From contig NZ_PGGO01000007.1 in assembly GCF_003010955.1 (NCBI RefSeq), positions 124,001 through 188,000 of the forward strand: 64,000 nucleotides of DNA, given 5' to 3'. The stretch is from Phyllobacterium brassicacearum. GTDB taxonomy: Bacteria > Pseudomonadota > Alphaproteobacteria > Rhizobiales > Rhizobiaceae. Within the stretch, counting starts at the first letter, position 1; each line of letters begins with the position of its first letter. The notes under the pieces were generated by a model, which saw only the letters and a list, made by a program, of their open reading frames with translations, did no database searches and was not told the DNA's origin. Shown here piece after piece: positions 12,254 to 20,853 of this stretch. The translations under genes were made by a program, and so were the position numbers.

Positions 12254-12673
12254 ATGCGTATTACCCAGGGAGCATTCTCGTTCCTGCCTGACCTCACCGA
12301 TCAGCAGATCGCAAAGCAAGTGCAATATTGCATCGACAATGGTTGGGCGGTGAGTCTGGAATTCACGGACGATCCGCACCCGCGCAACACCTATTGGGAC
12401 ATGTGGGGGCATCCCATGTTCGACAACCCCGACGCAGCCGCGCTGATGATGGAGTTGAAGGAATGCCGCAAGGTCTATGGTGACAGCTATATTCGCCTGG
12501 TTGCCTTCGACAACAGTCATGGCTGGGAGTCGGTCAAACTGTCCTTCCTCGTCAACCGGCCAGCCGAGGAACCCGGGTTCCACCTTGCAAGGCAGGAGGG
12601 CGAGGGGCGTGTCGTTCGTTATACGACGAGATCCTATGCAACGGACAAGCCTGCGGGGCAGCGCTATGGCTGA
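12254..12673 (+). CDS. cbbS: RuBisCO small subunit, red type
   Basis: A 139-residue small subunit starting [16 protein letters not shown], with GAGCAGCGAC just before the ATG. The length and the C-terminal extension (about residues 105-139, [13 protein letters not shown]) are typical of red-type enzymes, where this tail forms the beta-barrel of the hexadecamer. The longer open frame upstream runs inside cbbL and is not coding. It lies 10 bp after cbbL and overlaps the cbbX start by 8 bp. Confidence 0.97.
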   Translation: MRITQGAFSFLPDLTDQQIAKQVQYCIDNGWAVSLEFTDDPHPRNTYWDMWGHPMFDNPDAAALMMELKECRKVYGDSYIRLVAFDNSHGWESVKLSFLVNRPAEEPGFHLARQEGEGRVVRYTTRSYATDKPAGQRYG

Positions 12674-13604
12674 CGCCAGCATCGCGCAACTGGCCGAGGG
12701 TCATGAAGAGATTCCCGCAGCAATAGACCTGCGCGCCGAATACGTGGAATCTGGCGTGAAGGATGTCCTTGATGAACTAGATCGCGACTTGATCGGCCTG
12801 AAGCCGGTCAAGCAGCGCATCAAGGAAACGGCGGCCCTTTTGCTTGTCGAACGGGCTCGCCGGAGGATGGGGCTCGCCCATGAAACGCCGACATTGCATA
12901 TGAGCTTCAGTGGCAATCCCGGCACCGGCAAGACCACCGTGGCGCTACGCATGGCGGATCTGCTGCACCGGCTTGGCTATATCCGCAAGGGTCATCTCGT
13001 TTCTGTCACGCGCGATGATCTCGTCGGCCAGTATATCGGCCACACCGCACCGAAGACCAAGGAAATCCTGAAGAAGGCGATGGGCGGCGTGCTGTTCATC
13101 GACGAGGCCTATTACCTGCACCGGCAGGAAAACGAGCGCGACTACGGTCAGGAAGCGATCGAGATATTGTTGCAGGTGATGGAAAACCAGCGCGACGATC
13201 TCGTCGTCATCCTCGCCGGTTATGCCGATCGCATGGATAAATTCTTCGAGAGCAATCCGGGCTTCCGTTCGCGCATCGCCCATCATATCGATTTTCCGGA
13301 CTATAGTTCGGCTGAGTTGCTCGGCATTGCGGATACCATGCTGTCGAAGCAGAACTATGCCTTCGATGCCGAGGGCCGGGCGATCATGGCCGACTATATC
13401 GAACGGCGTCGGCAGCAGCCGCACTTCGCCAATGCCCGCTCCATCCGCAATGCTCTTGACCGGGCGAGGTTGCGACATGCCAACCGGCTGTTCGAGGCCT
13501 CCAATGGCCCGACCGATGCAGCCGCACTGTCGACGATCACTGCCGATGATATCAGGGTCAGTCGCGTGTTTTCCGCAGCACCAAGGGAGGAACAAACGCC
13601 ATGA
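12666..13604 (+). CDS. cbbX: Red-type RuBisCO activase CbbX
   Basis: A 312-residue AAA+ ATPase that remodels inhibited red-type RuBisCO by pulling on the CbbL C-terminus. The Walker A motif [11 protein letters not shown] is near residue 82, Walker B is [11 protein letters not shown], and sensor and arginine-finger regions follow (NPGFRSRI). The ATG at 12666 overlaps cbbS by 8 bp; the upstream part of the open frame lies within cbbS and is discounted. The end overlaps cbbE by 4 bp. Ribulose 1,5-bisphosphate is the known activator in Rhodobacter. Confidence 0.96.
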   Translation: MADASIAQLAEGHEEIPAAIDLRAEYVESGVKDVLDELDRDLIGLKPVKQRIKETAALLLVERARRRMGLAHETPTLHMSFSGNPGTGKTTVALRMADLLHRLGYIRKGHLVSVTRDDLVGQYIGHTAPKTKEILKKAMGGVLFIDEAYYLHRQENERDYGQEAIEILLQVMENQRDDLVVILAGYADRMDKFFESNPGFRSRIAHHIDFPDYSSAELLGIADTMLSKQNYAFDAEGRAIMADYIERRRQQPHFANARSIRNALDRARLRHANRLFEASNGPTDAAALSTITADDIRVSRVFSAAPREEQTP

Positions 13605-14290
13605 ATCACAAGACGCTCATCGCACCGTCGGTCCTCTCGGCAGACTTTTCACGTCTCGGGGACGAGGTCGAGGATATCATCAGCGCTGGAGCCGACTGGG
13701 TGCACCTCGATGTCATGGACGGTCACTTCGTGCCCAACATAACCTTCGGGCCGCAGATCATAAAATCGATCCGCAACAGGACCCGCGCGATATTCGATTG
13801 TCACTTGATGATCGCACCAGCCGACCAATATCTCGCTGCGTTTGCCGATGCAGGATGCGATATCATCACCGTCCATGCAGAAGCCGGGCCGCATCTGGAT
13901 CGCTCGCTCCAGGCAATTCGCAATCTCGGCAAAAAGGCTGGCGTTTCACTCAATCCCTCGACACCGGAAAGTGTTATCGAGTATGTTCTGGATCGTCTGG
14001 ATCTTGTCCTGCTGATGACTGTCAATCCGGGATTTGGCGGTCAAGCATTCATTCCGTCGGTTGTTGAGAAGGTTGGGCGTGTCAAGTCAATGATCGGGAA
14101 GCGCCCCATCCATATCGAGATCGACGGCGGCGTCACCCCGGATACGGCGCCTCTGGTGGCTGCCGCAGGGGCTGACGTACTCGTCGCCGGTTCTGCGGTG
14201 TTCAAAGGAAACGGCAAGGCAGCTTATGCTGACAACATCGCCGCAATCCGTCATGCTGCCGATCATGCGAGGCACCGGGCCGCGGCCTGA
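13601..14290 (+). CDS. cbbE: Ribulose-phosphate 3-epimerase
   Basis: A 229-residue TIM-barrel epimerase interconverting xylulose 5-phosphate and ribulose 5-phosphate. Recognisable elements are the opening [10 protein letters not shown], the metal-binding [28 protein letters not shown] and the phosphate-binding EIDGGV and VAGSAVF. Its ATG overlaps the cbbX stop (ATGA), showing translational coupling. The C-terminal His/Ala-rich tail is ordinary for the family. Confidence 0.95.
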   Translation: MNHKTLIAPSVLSADFSRLGDEVEDIISAGADWVHLDVMDGHFVPNITFGPQIIKSIRNRTRAIFDCHLMIAPADQYLAAFADAGCDIITVHAEAGPHLDRSLQAIRNLGKKAGVSLNPSTPESVIEYVLDRLDLVLLMTVNPGFGGQAFIPSVVEKVGRVKSMIGKRPIHIEIDGGVTPDTAPLVAAAGADVLVAGSAVFKGNGKAAYADNIAAIRHAADHARHRAAA

Positions 14291-14304
14291 CTGGGAGGAA
14301 GACG

Positions 14305-14862
14305 ATGGCAGCGACACCACCTTTGTGCGATTTCGGTTGGAATGCTGTCGATGCCAGCCTCATCGGGGTCGATGGTCAGCGCCATTCCATTCTGGCGCAG
14401 GCCGGTCGTCGCGGCCTCGTCGTCGTCTTCATCTGCAATCACTGTCCCTATGTGAAGGCGGTTATCGGGCGCATTGTGCGCGACGCGAGGGACCTCAAGG
14501 AATATGGCGTCGGCTTTGTTGCCATCAATTCCAATGACGCGGTGACTTATCCGGCTGATTCCTATGAGAACATGCAGCGCTTCGCCAGCGAGCACGATTT
14601 CCCGTTTCACTATTTGCACGATGCGGACCAGACCGTCGCACGAACCTATAACGCAGTCTGCACCCCGGATTTCTTCGGGTTCAACGGTGCTAGCGAATTG
14701 CAATATCGCGGCCGCCTCGATGCATCACGCAAGGAGGAGGGAGCAGCCGACATGCGTCGGGATTTGTTCGAAGCCATGAAGCAGGTTGCCAATTCGGGGC
14801 AGGGTCCGCGCGAACAGATCGCGTCGATCGGTTGCTCGATCAAATGGCGTGAGACTGCCTGA
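14305..14862 (+). CDS. Thioredoxin-fold (peroxiredoxin-like) protein at the end of the cbb operon
   Basis: A 185-residue protein of the thioredoxin/peroxiredoxin-like family. The active-site-like motif FICNHCPYVKAV gives a CNHC pair near residue 49, and VGFVAINSNDAV with a cis-Pro-type CTPDFFGF segment follows. No signal peptide is seen, so it is probably cytoplasmic. It follows cbbE after 14 bp with GGGAGGAAGACG before the ATG, so it is cotranscribed. Some cbb enzymes elsewhere are redox-controlled, but any such role here is inference. Confidence 0.85.
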   Translation: MAATPPLCDFGWNAVDASLIGVDGQRHSILAQAGRRGLVVVFICNHCPYVKAVIGRIVRDARDLKEYGVGFVAINSNDAVTYPADSYENMQRFASEHDFPFHYLHDADQTVARTYNAVCTPDFFGFNGASELQYRGRLDASRKEEGAADMRRDLFEAMKQVANSGQGPREQIASIGCSIKWRETA

Positions 14863-14874
14863 GGCGGGAGGGGA

Positions 14875-14897
14875 GCCGCCGACAACCTGTCGACGGC
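14875..14897. terminator. Stem-loop between convergent cbb operon and cytochrome gene
   Basis: GCCGCCGACA / TGTCGACGGC with a 3-nt loop and one mismatch, in the 42-bp gap between the convergent stops at 14862 and 14905. The placement suggests a bidirectional terminator, though a U run is lacking. Confidence 0.5.
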
Positions 14898-14904
14898 GAT
14901 CTGA

Positions 14905-15291
14905 TCACTTTGAAAACTGCTTCAGATAGGCTTCGAGATTGGAGATCTCGGTTTCGTCTTTCAATCCGGCGAAAGCCATCTTCGTGCCTTTTACCTTTGC
15001 CTTTGGATCGTGCAGATATTCCCGCAGGCTGGCTGGATCCCAGACGAGACCCGCCTTGCCAGCATCGACCATGGCCGGTGAATATTTGAAGCCCGGGTGC
15101 GTTCCGGCTGTTCTTCCGAACAAATTGATCAACGACGGCCCGACCTTGTTCTTGTCGGAATCAGCGACGTGGCAAACGGAGCATTTTTTGAAGACGGTTG
15201 CACCCGCGGTGGCATCGCCCTCCTGAGCGTGTGCTCCTACAGTAAACAACATGGCAACTGACATACCTGTCAGCAGAATTTGATATCGCAT
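14905..15291 (-). CDS. Periplasmic class I c-type cytochrome
   Basis: A 128-residue protein with a signal peptide (cleavage after GAHA, about residue 22) and one heme site, CSVCH, at residues 37-41. The sixth ligand is probably Met105 in KGTKMAFAG. It resembles mitochondrial-type cytochrome c2/c550 proteins. Its place between the Calvin operon and the quinoprotein genes suggests it carries electrons from XoxG to a terminal oxidase. That is inference; nothing in the sequence shows its partner. Confidence 0.9.
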   Translation of the reverse strand: MRYQILLTGMSVAMLFTVGAHAQEGDATAGATVFKKCSVCHVADSDKNKVGPSLINLFGRTAGTHPGFKYSPAMVDAGKAGLVWDPASLREYLHDPKAKVKGTKMAFAGLKDETEISNLEAYLKQFSK

Positions 15292-15595
15292 GGCATTTCC
15301 TCATATTCGCCAAGGGTGCCCTGGACGAAGACTGGCGCCAATTTCCATGCATTGGCGCCCCCATTTTTAGAACCCTTCCAGAGTTACCTGTCGCATTTGA
15401 TAAGTCAATCGCCCGCCGAGGAAATAACGCCGCACCGCCTTGCTCATGTTTTCCCTAGGCCCGCGATTGACGTCTGGCGGCGAGAACCGTAATTTGAAAG
15501 CTATATTTCTCATTCGGGCACCTTGAGAAGTCTAACCAACGAACAATTGCTCCTGCCTTACCGCAGGCGATCTGGTCGGGATTGGAGGTGCTGGC
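15292..15595. other. Intergenic stretch with no gene recognised
   Basis: About 300 bp between the divergent cytochrome gene and the small ORF at 15596. It must hold both promoters. I could not identify convincing promoter boxes, repeats or an RNA gene. A good ribosome site (GGAGGTGCTGGC) precedes the ATG at 15596. Confidence 0.5.
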
Positions 15596-15805
15596 ATGGA
15601 TGTTATTGATCTCGTCCTAATGATCTGCCTTGTGTCGAACCCGTCAAGTTGCCGGGAGGAACGGCTGCATTTCGAAAACAAGGGCGGCCTGCACACTTGC
15701 ATGTTCCTTGCACCAACTGAAATCGCAAAGTGGTCCGAAGAACATCCAAAGCTTCGGGTCGTCCGGTGGAGGTGTGATTATCCTACGAATGAGCTGACTC
15801 TGTAG
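15596..15805 (+). CDS. Small conserved-looking protein with four cysteines
   Basis: A 69-residue ORF with a strong ribosome site. It has a hydrophobic start (MDVIDLVLMICLVSN), then cysteines at about residues 11, 19, 35 and 60, and the phrases HFENKGGLHTCMF and WSEEHPKLRVVRWRCDYP. I recall similar unannotated small proteins in rhizobia. No domain name or function is established. It precedes the ABC importer genes by 38 bp and may belong to that operon. Confidence 0.65.
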   Translation: MDVIDLVLMICLVSNPSSCREERLHFENKGGLHTCMFLAPTEIAKWSEEHPKLRVVRWRCDYPTNELTL

Positions 15806-15843
15806 TTCAGCGCGTAACATGGCGATCTGTCTGGGAGGACATC

Positions 15844-16827
15844 GTGACAGGACTATTTCAGCATCCCCTTCGCTTCCTGTTTGTGTGGCTCGTGCTTGGC
15901 GGCCTCGGCATTTCTGCGGGCCTTGCCGCTGAGACTGTGAGGGTTGGCGTCCTCAAGTTCGGCACCGTGAATTGGGAGCTTGATACGATCAAACACCACA
16001 AGCTCGACGAGAAGCATGGCGTGAACGTGGATGTCCGCTTCTTCGCCAGTGAAGATGCGACCAACGTCGCAATGATGGCCGGTGACGTTGATATCATCGT
16101 GAGCGACTGGCTTTGGGTGTCTAGGCAGCGCACCTCCGGCGAAGATCTGGCGTTCGTACCCTATTCCAGCTCTGTGGGCGCCTTGATGGTTCGCGACGAG
16201 TCGCCGCTGAAGAGCCTTGCCGATTTGAAAGGCAAAAAGATCGGTGTCGCAGGCGGACCCCTCGACAAGAGTTGGTTGCTTCTGCAAGGTCTCGCGAAGC
16301 AGCAACTATCTGTTGATATGGCGGCGCAAAACGAGATCATTTATGGCGCGCCGCCGCTGCTCGCCGAAAAAGCGCAGCAGGGTGAGCTTGATGCCGTCCT
16401 GAATTTCTGGAACTTCTGCGCGCGGCTTGAAGCAAACGGGTTCCACCGCCTGATCAGTACGAGTGACGCCGCAAAAGCGCTGGGTGCCTCCGGGACGGCG
16501 TCGGCGATCGGCTACATCTTTCACGACAAATGGGCCGACGCGCATCCAAAAGCTATCGCAGGATTCATCAGCGCCAGCCGTGATGCGAAGGAGCTTCTCG
16601 CCAGGTCGGACGAGGATTGGCAACGTCTCGCGCCGGTCATCAAGGCTGAGGGCCGCGAACTTGATGTGTTGCGGGACCGTTATCGGGAAGGAATTCCCAA
16701 GGGAACCGTTGATGAAGAAGAGGCAGATGCGACAAAGCTCTACGCTGTTCTTGCTGAACTTGGCGGTACCCGGCTGGTCGGCCCCGCCAAAACACTGGCC
16801 CCCGGCACGTTCTGGAAGGGAAAATAA
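15844..16827 (+). CDS. ABC transporter substrate-binding protein (TauA/SsuA-like), quinoprotein-associated
   Basis: A 327-residue periplasmic binding protein. A signal peptide ends near LAAETVRVG (about residue 29), and the NMT1/SsuA-like fold follows with KFGTVNWELDTIKHHKLDEK, MAGDVDIIVSDW and LKGKKIGVAGGP. The start is GTG with GGGAGGACATC upstream. It is the first gene of an importer with the permease (next base) and ATPase. The ligand is unknown. The gene set travels with PQQ dehydrogenases, so a methanol- or cofactor-linked solute is a guess. Confidence 0.88.
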   Translation: MTGLFQHPLRFLFVWLVLGGLGISAGLAAETVRVGVLKFGTVNWELDTIKHHKLDEKHGVNVDVRFFASEDATNVAMMAGDVDIIVSDWLWVSRQRTSGEDLAFVPYSSSVGALMVRDESPLKSLADLKGKKIGVAGGPLDKSWLLLQGLAKQQLSVDMAAQNEIIYGAPPLLAEKAQQGELDAVLNFWNFCARLEANGFHRLISTSDAAKALGASGTASAIGYIFHDKWADAHPKAIAGFISASRDAKELLARSDEDWQRLAPVIKAEGRELDVLRDRYREGIPKGTVDEEEADATKLYAVLAELGGTRLVGPAKTLAPGTFWKGK

Positions 16828-17646
16828 ATGGGGCATGCGGCGACTGATCCCGAACGGTTCGAGCAGATCAAACAGCCTGTCGCGGCACTGCATCGATGGA
16901 ATTCAACCTTAATGGTCGTATTGTCGTTCGGTGTATTGCTGGTCGCATGGCATATCGGAGCAACCCTCTGGCCAAGCCGGTCATTCCCGGCACCATTGAA
17001 TGTTTTGCAAACGTTCATCAGCGAAACCGCAAGTGGTGATTTGCCCTACCATTTGGCTATTACGCTTTGGCGTGTTGCGGCGTCCTTTTTTCTGGCAATG
17101 ACCATTGGATCGGTGATCGGCGTCTTGCTGGGCAACCACAGTCGCGCCGATCAATTCTTCAATCCCTGGCTCATTCTTTTCCTGAACGTCCCCGCTCTCG
17201 TCATTATTGTGCTCGCCTATATCTGGTTCGGCCTGAATGAGGCCGCGGCCATCGGCGCGGTCGCGGTCAACAAGATTCCGAACGTGGTAGTTACCATACG
17301 GGAAGGGACACGGGCACTTGACCCTCGCTATGCCGAAATGGCCAAGGTGTACCGACTGGGCGCTCTCGACCGCTTGCGGCATATCATGTTGCCGCAGTTG
17401 CAGCCCTATATCGCAGCAGCTTCGCGGTCCGGTGTTGCGCTGATCTGGAAGATCGTGCTGGTCGTCGAACTGCTTGGCAGGTCAAACGGAGTCGGTTTCC
17501 AGATCAATCTGTTTTTCCAGCTATTCGATGTTGCCGCGATCCTCGCCTATACTCTGGCCTTTGTCGCTGTGATGCTTTTCATAGAACTTGTCGTGGTGCA
17601 GCCTCTTGAACACACATCCACTCGCTGGCGCCGCCGCGCGGCTTAA
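16828..17646 (+). CDS. ABC transporter permease (TauC/SsuC-like)
   Basis: A 272-residue inner-membrane permease with about six hydrophobic segments. The cytoplasmic coupling motif is EMAKVYRLGALDRLRHIMLPQL (about residues 170-192), typical of the NitT/TauT group. It starts directly after the stop of the binding-protein gene and overlaps the ATPase gene. The long hydrophilic N-terminus before the first helix (about residue 28) is unremarkable. Confidence 0.9.
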   Translation: MGHAATDPERFEQIKQPVAALHRWNSTLMVVLSFGVLLVAWHIGATLWPSRSFPAPLNVLQTFISETASGDLPYHLAITLWRVAASFFLAMTIGSVIGVLLGNHSRADQFFNPWLILFLNVPALVIIVLAYIWFGLNEAAAIGAVAVNKIPNVVVTIREGTRALDPRYAEMAKVYRLGALDRLRHIMLPQLQPYIAAASRSGVALIWKIVLVVELLGRSNGVGFQINLFFQLFDVAAILAYTLAFVAVMLFIELVVVQPLEHTSTRWRRRAA

Positions 17647-18364
17647 GGTTGATATCGACCAGAAATCATTCCGCTCATCGAACGGCGGAACGATCGACGT
17701 GTTGCAGGATCTGCGCTTTGAAGTCGTGCAGAACGAATTCGCCTGTATCCTCGGTCCTTCCGGGTGCGGCAAGACCACGACGCTCCGTATCCTGCTCGGA
17801 CTCGAGCATGACTATCGCGGCACTATTCAGCTACCGGGGCTTGCGCAAGCGCGGATGGCCGCAGTGTTTCAGGAACCGACGCTCCTGCCATGGCGTACGG
17901 TCGAGCAGAATGTGCGGCTTGCTATGCCCGAGGATCAGCGGAATGCGAATCTCGATGCGCTTTTCAATCAGCTGGGCCTTACGAAAATGCGCTCCTTTTA
18001 TCCGTCTGAACTTTCCCTCGGCCTCGCGCGTCGCGCCGCCATCGCAAGGGCATTGGCAATCGAGCCGGACATTCTTTTGCTTGATGAACCCTTTGTTTCG
18101 CTGGACGAGGCAACAGCGCAGCAATTGCGCTACTTGCTCATGACGGTCTGGTCGGAGCGTCCGACAACAGCCCTCATGGTGACACACAATCTGCAGGAAG
18201 CGATCATGCTATCTGACCGGGTCATCGTCCTTTCAGATCGTCCCGCACATGTGATCGGCACGTTCGATATCCGTCTGCCCCGGCAATATCGCAACGAACA
18301 GGTCAGGGCTGATCTGTTGCGTTCATTCAACGAGAAGTTCGCCGGCATAAGGAATGCGCCATGA
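17606..18364 (+). CDS. ABC transporter ATP-binding protein with altered signature motif
   Basis: About 252 residues. Walker A is GPSGCGKTT, the Q loop is VFQEPTLLPWRTV, Walker B is DILLLDEPFVSLDE and the switch His is in MVTHNLQEA. The signature, normally LSGGQ, reads LSLGLARR, which lacks the usual GG pair. No ATG fits; the start is probably the TTG at 17606, overlapping the permease gene by 41 bp (another TTG at 17588 is possible). It energises the importer encoded by the two preceding genes. Confidence 0.85.
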   Translation: MNTHPLAGAAARLKVDIDQKSFRSSNGGTIDVLQDLRFEVVQNEFACILGPSGCGKTTTLRILLGLEHDYRGTIQLPGLAQARMAAVFQEPTLLPWRTVEQNVRLAMPEDQRNANLDALFNQLGLTKMRSFYPSELSLGLARRAAIARALAIEPDILLLDEPFVSLDEATAQQLRYLLMTVWSERPTTALMVTHNLQEAIMLSDRVIVLSDRPAHVIGTFDIRLPRQYRNEQVRADLLRSFNEKFAGIRNAP

Positions 18365-19320
18365 TCCATCCAACGCGGCGCAGCGTTCTCAAGACCGGGG
18401 CTTTCTTCACGTGTTGCTGTCTGGGGCAATTCAGCCTGGCGCGGGCACAATCGGCAGGCCGCGTGGCCTTGCCTGTCACAGAGTTTGAGGATGGTGTTTT
18501 TGCTTTCTCCGGTATCCCCGAGATGATGAGCGCGAACAACCGGGGCGAGATTTGCAATGTGGGTTTCATTGTCGGCGAGGAAGCCGTGGCCGTGGTTGAC
18601 AGTGGTGGAAGTGTCGCCGAAGGCCGGGCGCTGATAGCTTCGATCCGCGCGGTTTCCGACAAACCCATTCGTTATCTGATCAATACTCACATGCATCCGG
18701 ATCATATCTTTGGCAATGCGGCGTTCGAGGATACGGGCGCAACCGTCGTCGGGCATCAAAGCCTGCCGCGTGCGCTTGCCAGCCGCGGCGATTATTATCT
18801 GCGGAGCTTTCGCGAAAGCCTGGGCGCGAGCTTGATGGCGGACGTAAAGATCATCCCTCCAACCAAACTGATTGCAGGCGAGGAGACGCTCGACCTGGGC
18901 AAGCGGCAATTGACGCTCAAGGCATGGAAACCCGCCCATACGGACAATGACCTGACTGTCTTCGATCAACAATCACAGGCTCTTTTCACTGGCGATCTTT
19001 GTTTCATTGACCATCTTCCGACCATGGACGGATCACTTCGAGGCTGGATGGAGCAACTCGAAACGCTGAAGACAATCAACGCCAAGCTGGCTGTTCCGGG
19101 CCATGGCCCAGTTCCGTCGAAATGGCCGGAAGCGCTCGAGGTCGAGCGCCGTTACTTTGAAACCCTCGCGCGCGACATCCGCAAGTCGATCGCCGATGGC
19201 GTGCCGATGGCAGAGGCCGTCAAGACAGCGGCGCAAAGCGAACGGCCGAACTGGCGCCTCTTCGATGAATACAACGAACGCAATGCAACAGCCGCCTTTG
19301 CTGAGCTCGAATGGGAATGA
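18361..19320 (+). CDS. Quinoprotein relay system zinc metallohydrolase (type 2)
   Basis: A 319-residue exported metallo-beta-lactamase-fold protein. The N-terminus has a Tat-like TRRSVLK motif and a hydrophobic, Cys-rich segment ending near ARAQ. Metal ligands are present: H110, H112, D114 and H115 (HMHPDH), His193 (PAHTDND), Asp212 and His248 (PGHGP). This matches the family named for its occurrence with PQQ dehydrogenases and SoxYZ-like carriers; the substrate is unknown. It overlaps the ATPase gene by 4 bp and is followed by the SoxYZ-like gene. Confidence 0.9.
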   Translation: MIHPTRRSVLKTGAFFTCCCLGQFSLARAQSAGRVALPVTEFEDGVFAFSGIPEMMSANNRGEICNVGFIVGEEAVAVVDSGGSVAEGRALIASIRAVSDKPIRYLINTHMHPDHIFGNAAFEDTGATVVGHQSLPRALASRGDYYLRSFRESLGASLMADVKIIPPTKLIAGEETLDLGKRQLTLKAWKPAHTDNDLTVFDQQSQALFTGDLCFIDHLPTMDGSLRGWMEQLETLKTINAKLAVPGHGPVPSKWPEALEVERRYFETLARDIRKSIADGVPMAEAVKTAAQSERPNWRLFDEYNERNATAAFAELEWE

Positions 19321-19403
19321 TTGCCAGGTTTGCCAGATCATCCTGCGAAGTGATATAGTGGCAGCTGGCCGGGCACCGCCAATGTTCTTGGTGGAGGCAA
19401 CGC

Positions 19404-20258
19404 ATGACGATCGTTTCTACAATCCGACACAACCGGATTATTTCGGTTGTTCTTTTGACATTGCTCGCAACTGCAGTTCCCTTGGCTGCGGGTGCGCAGG
19501 GTACAACTGTTCCCGCAAGCACCACCTGGACCAGCTTGAAGGGCGACGTTTTCGGTCAGAAAGCGGTCGAGCCGGCGAACGGTATCATCACAATCGAGGC
19601 GCCGAAGCGAGCCGAAGATGCGGCGCTCGTGCCGATTGATCTGCATTTCAAAACGGATGCAACGTCCGGCCGGATCAAGACTGTCACACTCATCGTTGAC
19701 GAAAACCCGTCGCCTGTCGCTGCCGTGTTCAAGTTCGGCAAGGATGCAGGCGTGACCCATCTCGCGACGCGATTGCGGGTCAATGCCTATTCCTATGTCA
19801 GGGCGATAGCGGAAACCGAAGACGGCAAGCTTCACATGACCGAGACGTTTGTGAAGGCATCAGGCGGATGCTCGGCACCAGCGCTCAAGAACCAGGACGA
19901 GGCTGTGGCCTCGCTCGGCAAAATGAAGTTGCGCGTGTTTCCATCCAGTGCGCCAGGCTCTGAACCGATGACGCGGGCAACTGAAATGCAACTGATGATA
20001 CGCCATCCCAACAATTCCGGACTGCAGATGGATCAGATCACCCGCTATTATATCCCTGCTCACTTCATCCAGGGGCTTACGGTATCGCAAGGCGATCGGC
20101 TCATCATGTCGATGGAGGGCGGCATATCGATCTCGGAAGACCCGAATTTCCGTTTCGAATTCGACGCAAAGCCAGGCGAAGATGTGAAAGTCGAGGCAGC
20201 GGATACCGAGGGCAAGAAATTCCAGAACGAATGGCCGCTGCAATCCTCCAGTCTCTGA
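19404..20258 (+). CDS. Quinoprotein dehydrogenase-associated SoxYZ-like carrier
   Basis: A 284-residue secreted protein; the signal peptide ends near AAGAQ (about residue 32). The N-terminal half resembles SoxY and ends in KASGGCSAP, where Cys156 corresponds to the swinging-arm cysteine of SoxY. The C-terminal half (about 170-275) resembles SoxZ, so the two carrier subunits are fused. In the sulfur system this cysteine carries the substrate. What is carried beside a methanol dehydrogenase is unknown. It follows the metallohydrolase gene by 83 bp and probably works with it. Confidence 0.88.
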   Translation: MTIVSTIRHNRIISVVLLTLLATAVPLAAGAQGTTVPASTTWTSLKGDVFGQKAVEPANGIITIEAPKRAEDAALVPIDLHFKTDATSGRIKTVTLIVDENPSPVAAVFKFGKDAGVTHLATRLRVNAYSYVRAIAETEDGKLHMTETFVKASGGCSAPALKNQDEAVASLGKMKLRVFPSSAPGSEPMTRATEMQLMIRHPNNSGLQMDQITRYYIPAHFIQGLTVSQGDRLIMSMEGGISISEDPNFRFEFDAKPGEDVKVEAADTEGKKFQNEWPLQSSSL

Positions 20259-20264
20259 TACGTT

Positions 20265-20633
20265 CTAGAAACAGCGGATATCCGCTTCCGCCTGGGCCCG
20301 CTTGAGTTCGGTTGTCGCGGCTTTGGCTGGCGCACTCTCACGGAAGAGGACGCCGTTTTCGCCGGTCATCTGTCCCATTTGCTTGAAAGTCTCGGCTGCA
20401 ACATAGTGCTCATAGGTCACGACAGAGGCGATCACATCGATCGAACAGGAGCAGCGCTGCAGCGTATCGCGGTTCTCGCCATTGGCTTTCATGCATCCAT
20501 AGACGTATTCAGCAAGCGTCGAAGTGGGGTAATCTGACGCAGCATTTGCCGGCAAAACGAGGGCAAATGCTGCACCTGCTAACAAGGCGGCTTGTGCGAT
20601 TTTGGACGCGATCATCGAATTTCTCGCTTTCAT
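20265..20633 (-). CDS. Secreted small Cys-containing protein of unknown function
   Basis: From the ATG at 20633 it gives 122 residues: a signal peptide (cleavage after PANA, about residue 32), then YVYGCMKANGENRDTLQRCSCSIDVIASVVTYEHYVAAET and a C-terminal cysteine (ADIRCF). Four cysteines suggest disulfides or metal binding. The TTG-started extension upstream is unlikely, and ATG 20615 is an alternative start. It converges on the SoxYZ-like gene with a 6-bp gap and is divergent from xoxF. The family is not one I can name. Confidence 0.72.
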   Translation of the reverse strand: MKARNSMIASKIAQAALLAGAAFALVLPANAASDYPTSTLAEYVYGCMKANGENRDTLQRCSCSIDVIASVVTYEHYVAAETFKQMGQMTGENGVLFRESAPAKAATTELKRAQAEADIRCF

Positions 20634-20808
20634 CCAGTTGAAATATACATTTTTCAAGTAGATAACAAAAAACAATATTGATCTGCAAACATAAATGCGG
20701 ATGCAAGTATCAATTTATGTGACAGAGCCATTTGACAGAATTCGGCAATTAAACCGATCGCTTACTGCGCTGCGACAATTGTGTATTGCAATGCAGCAAA
20801 TATAAATT

Positions 20809-20841
20809 GAGAAACATGCTTGCGTAATGCAAATGTTTCTC
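20809..20841. promoter_or_regulatory. Long perfect dyad upstream of xoxF
   Basis: GAGAAACAT (20809-20817) and ATGTTTCTC (20833-20841) are perfect 9-bp inverted arms. The spacer holds a second dyad, TTGC-GTAAT-GCAA. It lies about 230 bp before xoxF, in the region shared with the divergent gene at 20633. It could be a regulator site or a transcript hairpin. Confidence 0.5.
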
Positions 20842-20853
20842 CTATCGTCCACT

